Positions 59,076 to 64,000 of a DNA stretch of 64,000 nucleotides are shown piece after piece. The notes under the pieces were generated by a model. It did no database searches, was not told the origin of the DNA, and was given only the letters and a program-made list of their open reading frames with translations. Source of the stretch: Streptomyces sp. APSN-46.1 (GTDB lineage: Bacteria > Actinomycetota > Actinomycetes > Streptomycetales > Streptomycetaceae); NCBI RefSeq assembly GCF_022815725.1, contig NZ_JALGRF010000012.1:62001-126000 (forward strand), read 5' to 3'. Positions within the stretch are counted from its first letter, which is position 1; each line of letters opens with the position of its first letter. A program made the position numbers and the translations under genes.

Positions 59076-60310
59076 GGAAGGACCTCCGGGGCAGGGATGA
59101 CTGGATCTGGGTCGAGCTGGGGTCGGGCGGGTGCGGGGGCCGTCGCGGGGGTCTGGGCGGCTGCTTCGGGGAGTCGCAGGGTGAAAGTGGAACCCTGGCC
59201 CTCCGAGCTCCATACCGACACCTCCCCGCCGTGCGACGCCGCGACGTGCTTCACGATCGCGAGGCCGAGTCCGGTTCCGCCCGTGGCGCGGGAGCGGGCC
59301 GGGTCCACGCGGTAGAAGCGCTCGAAGATGCGCTCGCGGTCCTTTTCCGGGATGCCGATGCCCTGGTCGGTCACGGCTATCTCGATCAAGTCTCCACCCG
59401 GCGCGGTGACCCGGCGTGCGGCGATGCCGACGCGGGTGCGGGCCGGACTGTAGTTGACGGCGTTCTCCACGAGGTTCCCGAGGGCGGCCGCGAGCTGCCC
59501 CCGGTTGCCCCAGACGCGCAGGTCGGCGGTGCCTCCGGCGGCCATGGTGATCTGCTTGGAGGTCGCCGTGTGGCGGCAGCGGTCGATGGCCTCCGCCACG
59601 AGCGTGTCCACTCGTACGGGCTCGGCGTCCTCCAGCGGGTCGTCGTTCTGTACCCGGGAGAGGTCGATGAGCTCTTGTACGAGGTTGATCAGGCGGGTCG
59701 CCTCGATCTGCATGCGGCCGGCGAAGCGGCTGACCGCCTCGGGGTCGTCGGAGGCGTCCATGACCGCCTCGGAGAGCAGCGAGATCGCTCCGACGGGGGT
59801 CTTCAGCTCGTGCGAGACGTTCGCGACGAAGTCCCGGCGGACCGCCTCGATGCGGCGGGCCTCCGTGAGGTCCTCGACGAGCAGGAGCACGAGCCGCGAG
59901 CCGAGCGGGGCCACGCGGGCGGAGACCGCGAGGGCCTCGCCGCGGCCGGTGCCGCGCCGGGGCAGGTCGAGCTCGACCTGGCGTATCTCCCCGTCGCGGC
60001 GGGTGTCGCGGGCCATGTGGAGCATGGGCTCCACGGCGAGCTTGCCGCCGCGGACCAGCCCGAGGGCGTACGCCGCCGAGCTGGCCTTGACGACCGCGTC
60101 GCCCTCGTCGAGCACGACGGCGGAGGAGCGGAGGACGGAGAGGACGGTGTCCACCCCGGGTGGGAGCACCGCGTTGATGTCGGGGCGCATGGAGCTCCGG
60201 GTGGGGCGGGCCTGGTCGCGCTCGCTCCAGCGGAACGCCAGCATGGCGATCACACCGGTGCAAAGACCGGCGATCGCTGCAGCTGCGGCGACCGCCGCGT
60301 TCACGTCCAT
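59072..60310 (-). CDS. phoR: Phosphate sensor kinase PhoR (SenX3-like)
   Basis: 412 residues. One N-terminal membrane helix (AAAAIAGLCTGVIAMLAF), a PAS-like domain (about 45-150), then FVANVSHELKTPVGAISLL with the phospho-histidine and ATPase boxes (VENAVNYSP, DQGIGIPEKD, GGTGLGLAIVKH). It phosphorylates PhoP when phosphate is low. ATG 60310. It is divergent from phoU across a PHO-box region. Confidence 0.95.
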   Translation of the reverse strand: MDVNAAVAAAAAIAGLCTGVIAMLAFRWSERDQARPTRSSMRPDINAVLPPGVDTVLSVLRSSAVVLDEGDAVVKASSAAYALGLVRGGKLAVEPMLHMARDTRRDGEIRQVELDLPRRGTGRGEALAVSARVAPLGSRLVLLLVEDLTEARRIEAVRRDFVANVSHELKTPVGAISLLSEAVMDASDDPEAVSRFAGRMQIEATRLINLVQELIDLSRVQNDDPLEDAEPVRVDTLVAEAIDRCRHTATSKQITMAAGGTADLRVWGNRGQLAAALGNLVENAVNYSPARTRVGIAARRVTAPGGDLIEIAVTDQGIGIPEKDRERIFERFYRVDPARSRATGGTGLGLAIVKHVAASHGGEVSVWSSEGQGSTFTLRLPEAAAQTPATAPAPARPQLDPDPVIPAPEVLP

Positions 60311-60383
60311 GCATCCAGGTTAAGCAGGCACGACGACACTTCCACAGCCGTTCGGGTGGCACCTCGAACACTCGTCGCCCAGA

Positions 60384-60416
60384 GTTCACCCTGGCGACGG
60401 GGTTGATTCACTTGTG
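60384..60416. promoter_or_regulatory. PHO-box-like direct repeats between phoR and phoU
   Basis: GTTCACCCTGG (60384-60394) matches the 11-bp PhoP repeat unit (GTTCACC-type). The unit two steps on, ATTCACTTGTG (60406-60416), keeps TTCAC. The middle 11 bases match poorly. Autoregulation of phoRP and phoU by PhoP through such repeats is established in S. coelicolor. Confidence 0.6.
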
Positions 60417-60527
60417 ATGCCGGAGTCGGACGCGTTCGCGGCTCAACGTGTCAACGTGGGGCATGAGGCCGCCCCGGCCCGGCCCCCGGGCAGTAAGGCA
60501 GTAGGCCAGGTCAAGAGAGGGACACCC

Positions 60528-61205
60528 ATGCGTGACGCGTACCACGAGGAACTGGACTCGATCGGAGAAGGCCTGGTCGAGATGGCCCGGCTCGTCGGTT
60601 CGGCGATCGGGCGGGCCACGACGTCCATGCTCGACGCCGACCTGAAGCTCGCCGAGAGCGTCATCGCCGCCGACCAGAAGGTGGACGACCTCCAGCACGA
60701 CCTGGAGGCGCGTGCCATCGCGCTGCTGGCCCGCCAGCAGCCGGTCGCCACGGACCTGCGCATCGTCGTGACCTCGCTGCGGATGAGCGCCGACCTGGAG
60801 CGCTCCGGCGACCTGGCGCAGCACGTGGCGAAGCTGGCGCGGCTGCGCTTCCCGGACACGGCGGTGCCGCGCGACCTGCACGCCACCATCCTGGAGATGG
60901 GTCAGCTGGCGCAGCGCCTGATGGCGAAGGCCGCCGAGGTGATCATCACGAAGGACGTGGACCTGGCGCTCCAGCTGGAGCAGGACGACGACGAGATGGA
61001 CCAGCTGCACCGCACGCTGTTCCAGCACCTGATGGACGACCGCTGGAAGCACGGCATCGAGACGGCCGTGGACGTGACGCTGCTGGGCCGCTACTACGAG
61101 CGGTTCGCGGACCACGCGGTGTCGGTGGCAAAGCGCGTCGTCTACCTGGTGACGGGCGAGCACGCGGACGAGCTCCAGCCGCCGACGGTGGTCGAGGGCG
61201 TCTGA
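60528..61205 (+). CDS. phoU: Phosphate-signalling regulator PhoU
   Basis: 225 residues with the two three-helix bundles and metal-binding E-D motifs of PhoU (ATDLRIVVTSLRMSADLERSGDLAQHVAKLA and GRYYERFADHAVSVAKRVVYLVTGE). It links the Pst transporter to PhoR. ATG 60528 with GAGAGGG seven bases upstream; in-frame starts further upstream give a poor tail. Confidence 0.95.
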   Translation: MRDAYHEELDSIGEGLVEMARLVGSAIGRATTSMLDADLKLAESVIAADQKVDDLQHDLEARAIALLARQQPVATDLRIVVTSLRMSADLERSGDLAQHVAKLARLRFPDTAVPRDLHATILEMGQLAQRLMAKAAEVIITKDVDLALQLEQDDDEMDQLHRTLFQHLMDDRWKHGIETAVDVTLLGRYYERFADHAVSVAKRVVYLVTGEHADELQPPTVVEGV

Positions 61206-61312
61206 GCCCGAGCCCCAATGCGCCGTTGACGCGCCGGGGTGGCTGGGCATGAATGAGGCGAAGGCGGTCCGTCGTACGGCGGTCCCGTACGCCGCCTGCG
61301 CGAGGAGGATCC

Positions 61313-61465
61313 ATGCCCGATTCCCCCGTCCCCATCACCCCGGAACACGAGCAGCAGCAGACGACCCCGGAACCGCTCCGCCTCCCGCTGCTCGCGGCCT
61401 GCGGCTGCGGCTCGGGCTGCGGCTGCGGCTGCCAGTCCGGCGCCCCCTGCCAGTGCGGCGGCTGA
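61313..61465 (+). CDS. Small cysteine-rich protein, metallothionein-like
   Basis: 50 residues. After an acidic/Gln-rich start (MPDSPVPITPEHEQQQ), the C-terminal 22 residues hold seven cysteines spaced CxCxxxCxCxC-x5-CxC and otherwise mostly Gly, Ser and Gln. Such dense CxC pairs bind soft metals (Zn, Cu, Cd), as in bacterial metallothioneins, though it matches no family I know. AGGAGG four bases before ATG 61313 is the strongest ribosome site in the area, so it is probably expressed. Confidence 0.7.
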   Translation: MPDSPVPITPEHEQQQTTPEPLRLPLLAACGCGSGCGCGCQSGAPCQCGG

Positions 61466-61487
61466 CCCGCCCGCCCGGCACCCCGTA

Positions 61488-61553
61488 CGCGAAGGGTCCC
61501 GTCCGCATTCTGTATTCCTGATTCCTGATTCCTGGCGGACGGGGCCCTTCGCG
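61488..61553. terminator. Long hairpin after the cysteine-rich gene
   Basis: CGCGAAGGGTCCCGTCCGC pairs with GCGGACGGGGCCCTTCGCG (one mismatch) around a 28-base AT-rich loop containing ATTCCTG three times. It lies between convergent genes and can terminate both. Confidence 0.75.
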
Positions 61554-61573
61554 CTGCGCGGTCCCGCTCGGGC

Positions 61574-61930
61574 TCAGGACATGCGGCGGGTCCGGGCTTC
61601 GGCCTCGGCCATCTCCTGGGCTTCCGCCTCGGCCACCGCGATGCTGATGCCGAGTGCCTCGGTGATGTGCGTCGCGGCGGACATGACGCGCGCCGTGCCG
61701 ACGACCGGGGCGATGGCGACGAGGACGTCCTGCAGTTGTTCGGCCGTCAGCTCGGCCTTCATGGCGGGGGCGATGTGCGCGAGGTAGGAGATCGCGGGTG
61801 CGTCCATGGCCGCGAGCGCGGCGAGGCGCGTGAGGATCAGCGTGTTCGCGTCCATGCCGCAGCGTTCCAGCGAGTCGACCGTCATGGCCGCGAGCGTGTC
61901 GAGAACGGGAGTGTCCGAGGTCTTGTCCAT
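61574..61930 (-). CDS. Carboxymuconolactone decarboxylase-like protein
   Basis: 118 residues: MDKTSDTPVLDTLAAMTVDSLERCGMDANTLILTRLAALAAMD followed by helices LTAEQLQDVLVAIAPVVGTARVMSAATHITEALG, the CMD/AhpD-like fold. The CxxC peroxidase pair of AhpD is absent (one Cys only), so a redox-partner or structural role is more likely than peroxidase activity. ATG 61930 is the start of the conserved part; its ribosome site is weak. Confidence 0.7.
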   Translation of the reverse strand: MDKTSDTPVLDTLAAMTVDSLERCGMDANTLILTRLAALAAMDAPAISYLAHIAPAMKAELTAEQLQDVLVAIAPVVGTARVMSAATHITEALGISIAVAEAEAQEMAEAEARTRRMS

Positions 61931-62125
61931 CTCCGGGCCGCCTTCCGGTGCCGTGCGGAGCCGACACGCGCCACCCGCTGAACACGGCAGCACCTCACGC
62001 GCCGGCGGTTACCCTTCCACCGTAAGAGCCCGCGGGGCCCCGCGCAGAGCGATCAACGACAAGCCCCCTACCCCGGCGGGAAACCGCGGGAGCAGGGGGG
62101 CCATCGTCCACGTCGTACGTCAGGG

Positions 62126-62887
62126 TTACTTCTTCTTGCCCTGGTTCTTGACGGCCTCGATGGCGGCCGCGGCGGCGGTCGGGTCGAGGTAGGTGCCGCC
62201 CGGGTTGAGGGGCTTGAAGTCGGCGTCCAGCTCGTAGGCGAGCGGGATGCCGGTGGGGATGTTGAGGCCCGCGATGTCGGCGTCGGAGATGCCGTCCAGG
62301 TGCTTGACCAGCGCGCGCAGGGAGTTGCCGTGCGCGGCGACCAGGACCGTGTGGCCGTCCAGCAGGTCCGGGACGATCGCGTCGTACCAGTACGGCAGCA
62401 TGCGGACGACGACGTCCTTGAGGCACTCGGTGCGCGGGCGCAGCTCCGGCGGGATCGAGGCGTAGCGCGGGTCCTCGGACTGCGAGAACTCCGTACCGTC
62501 TTCGAGGGCCGGCGGCGGGGTGTCGTACGAGCGGCGCCACAGCATGAACTGCTCCTCGCCGAACTCGGCGAGGGTCTGGGCCTTGTCCTTGCCCTGGAGG
62601 GCGCCGTAGTGGCGCTCGTTCAGGCGCCAGGAGCGGTGGACGGGGATCCAGTGGCGGTCGGCGGCCTCGAGCGCCAGCTGCGCGGTACGGATCGCGCGCT
62701 TCTGGAGCGAGGTGTGCACGACATCGGGGAGCAGGCCGGCGTCCTTGAGCAGCTCACCGCCGCGGACCGCCTCCTTCTCGCCCTTCTCGTTGAGATTGAC
62801 GTCCACCCAGCCGGTGAACAGGTTCTTCGCGTTCCACTCGCTCTCGCCGTGGCGGAGGAGGATCAGCTTGTACGGTGCGTCGGCCAT
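62126..62887 (-). CDS. gpmA: Phosphoglycerate mutase, 2,3-BPG dependent
   Basis: 253 residues. Catalytic histidine in LILLRHGESEWNAKNLFTGWVDV, LNERHYGALQGKDKA, and second histidine in VLVAAHGNSLRALVKHL. Interconverts 3- and 2-phosphoglycerate in glycolysis. Basic C-terminus (NQGKKK). ATG 62887 follows TAGGCT by seven bases on the minus strand, a leaderless start. Confidence 0.96.
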   Translation of the reverse strand: MADAPYKLILLRHGESEWNAKNLFTGWVDVNLNEKGEKEAVRGGELLKDAGLLPDVVHTSLQKRAIRTAQLALEAADRHWIPVHRSWRLNERHYGALQGKDKAQTLAEFGEEQFMLWRRSYDTPPPALEDGTEFSQSEDPRYASIPPELRPRTECLKDVVVRMLPYWYDAIVPDLLDGHTVLVAAHGNSLRALVKHLDGISDADIAGLNIPTGIPLAYELDADFKPLNPGGTYLDPTAAAAAIEAVKNQGKKK

Positions 62888-63097
62888 GCGTACGAGCCTA
62901 ATGGACGCGCCGGGGCGCTCGCGCGCGGCGTTCGGGGCCCCCGAACGGACGCCGACCGGGCCCCCGGCCCGGCGCCCGACGTGGCGCCCGACGTGGCCCC
63001 CGATTGACGGCCCGCGTCAATCGAGTGGCGGCCGCGGGTGGCCGCTCGTACGGTGCGGAGAGCTCACGAGGCACTTACATCAGGCGGGGGATTCCGT

Positions 63098-64000
63098 ATG
63101 TTCGCTGGGGGTTTGATACGGGTCGCCCGGGAAAGTGTGGCGGGTCTGCCGCGCGCGTTCTGGTGGCTCTGGATGAGCACGCTGATCAACCGGCTCGGGG
63201 CCTTCGTCGCCACCTTCATGACCTTGTACCTGACGCTGGACCGCGGCTATTCGGCCTCGTTCGCGGGACTCGTGGTGGCGCTGCACGGGCTGGGCAGTGT
63301 GATCTCCTCGCTGGTCGCGGGGGTGATGACCGACCGGCTGGGACGGCGGCCCACGCTGCTGGCGGCGCAGGTCTCTACGGCGTTCTCGGTGGCGCTGCTC
63401 GGCTTCATGGAACATCCGGCGGCGATCGCGGCGGTGGCGCTGCTGGTCGGCATGACCTCGAACGCCTCGCGCCCGGCGGTGCAGGCGATGATGGCGGACA
63501 TCGTCCGGCCGGAGGACCGGGTACGGGCCTTCTCGCTGAACTACTGGGCCATCAACCTCGGCTTCGCGGTGAGCGCGACGGCGGCGGGGGTCATCGCGGA
63601 GTACAGCTACCTGGCCGGGTTCCTGGGCGAGGCGGCGCTCACGCTGGTGTGCGCGGTGCTGGTGTTCCTCAAGCTGCCGGAGTCCCGGCCGGTGGCGGCC
63701 GCCGTGAGCGCGGCCGCGGTCACGGCCGCCGAACCGGAGACCCGGCTCGGGACCGTCCTGAGGGACGGACGGTTCATGGGCGTGGTCGGGCTGTCGTTCC
63801 TGATCTCGCTGGTGTTCACGCAGGGTTCGGTGGGTCTGCCGGTGGCGATGGGCGCGGCCGGGTTCTCACCGGGGGACTACGGCCTCGTCATCGCGGCGAA
63901 CGGCCTGCTGATCGTGGTGCTGCAGATCCCGGTCAGCCGCTTCATCGAGCACCGCGACCCGCAGCGGCTGCTGGTCATCTCGGCGCTGCTGGCGGGGTAC
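63098..64000 (+). CDS. MFS transporter (3' end outside the window)
   Basis: 301 residues are visible, reading open to the window end. At least eight hydrophobic segments alternate with loops; motif A is GVMTDRLGRRPTLL after the second helix. The start FWWLWMSTLINRLGAFVATFMTLYLTL is typical of the DHA1-like exporters with an N-terminal WxxWxSTLxNR motif. Substrate unknown. ATG 63098 has GGCGGGGG about seven bases upstream. Confidence 0.85.
   Translation, partial: MFAGGLIRVARESVAGLPRAFWWLWMSTLINRLGAFVATFMTLYLTLDRGYSASFAGLVVALHGLGSVISSLVAGVMTDRLGRRPTLLAAQVSTAFSVALLGFMEHPAAIAAVALLVGMTSNASRPAVQAMMADIVRPEDRVRAFSLNYWAINLGFAVSATAAGVIAEYSYLAGFLGEAALTLVCAVLVFLKLPESRPVAAAVSAAAVTAAEPETRLGTVLRDGRFMGVVGLSFLISLVFTQGSVGLPVAMGAAGFSPGDYGLVIAANGLLIVVLQIPVSRFIEHRDPQRLLVISALLAGY

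Overview
The window is a high-GC actinobacterial chromosome segment, almost certainly Streptomyces. The evidence is strong third-position GC, HTH/DUF5753-DUF397 pairs, an HrcA/CIRCE-controlled GroEL2, CarD, MsiK, PhoR-PhoP-PhoU, an HbpS-SenS-SenR locus, DasR-type dre boxes, and many genes whose start codon lies only 6-7 nt after a -10 hexamer (leaderless). As far as I remember it, the gene order follows the S. coelicolor chromosome core from roughly SCO4316 down to SCO4206. It is a core region broken by a few small rearrangements, not a genomic island.

Layout. 0-11 kb: a HelD-like RNA polymerase recycling ATPase, CutC, an HD-domain protein, an MFS exporter, two small conserved genes, a repeat-rich spacer, then N-acetylmuramic-acid catabolism (murQ and an EIIBC PTS permease). 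11-19 kb is the most accessory part: two secreted proteins (one frameshifted), an unknown gene pair divergent from an HTH/DUF397 pair, a membrane beta-propeller protein, a 5'-truncated SDR butted against a stand-alone TrpF, a Uma2 nuclease-fold protein, a GNAT and a VapBC module with a clear operator. 19-24 kb: groEL2 with two CIRCE elements, a cold-shock protein, and a threonine-synthase-like gene plus a MoaD/ThiS-like carrier behind a SAM riboswitch. 24-32 kb: gpgS, otsA, otsB (compatible solutes), then a DasR-type amino-sugar block (sugar-binding lipoprotein, ROK kinase, nagA) and a PfkB kinase. 32-43 kb: a CBM-like membrane protein, a CdgB-like diguanylate cyclase, a flavin reductase, ArfB, TerD, an M1 peptidase and hbpS/senS/senR. 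43-48 kb: a pentapeptide protein, a truncated quinone reductase behind a SoxR-type promoter, an FAD oxidoreductase, tRNA-Thr, a tnpB with an abnormal 3' end, and msiK. 48-64 kb: NDP-sugar pyrophosphorylase, DoxX protein, rlmB, cysS, ispF, ispD, carD, a lipoprotein, phoP-phoR, phoU, a cysteine-rich peptide, gpmA and the start of an MFS gene.

How it fits together. Four dre-like sites (upstream of cutC, two between the sugar-binding lipoprotein and nagK-nagA, and upstream of msiK) suggest coordinated control by the GlcNAc regulator DasR of amino-sugar uptake and catabolism, with murQ/EIIBC nearby, and would draw CutC into that regulon. The SAM riboswitch in front of the second 'threonine synthase' and its sulfur-carrier partner is best explained if the pair makes homocysteine (MetM/MetO-like) instead of threonine. 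SoxR-type, HbpS-SenSR, HrcA and PHO-box signals indicate several stress regulons.

Limits. All calls come from reading the sequence and its translations. No database search was run, orthologue names are from memory, and promoter or operator calls are pattern matches.
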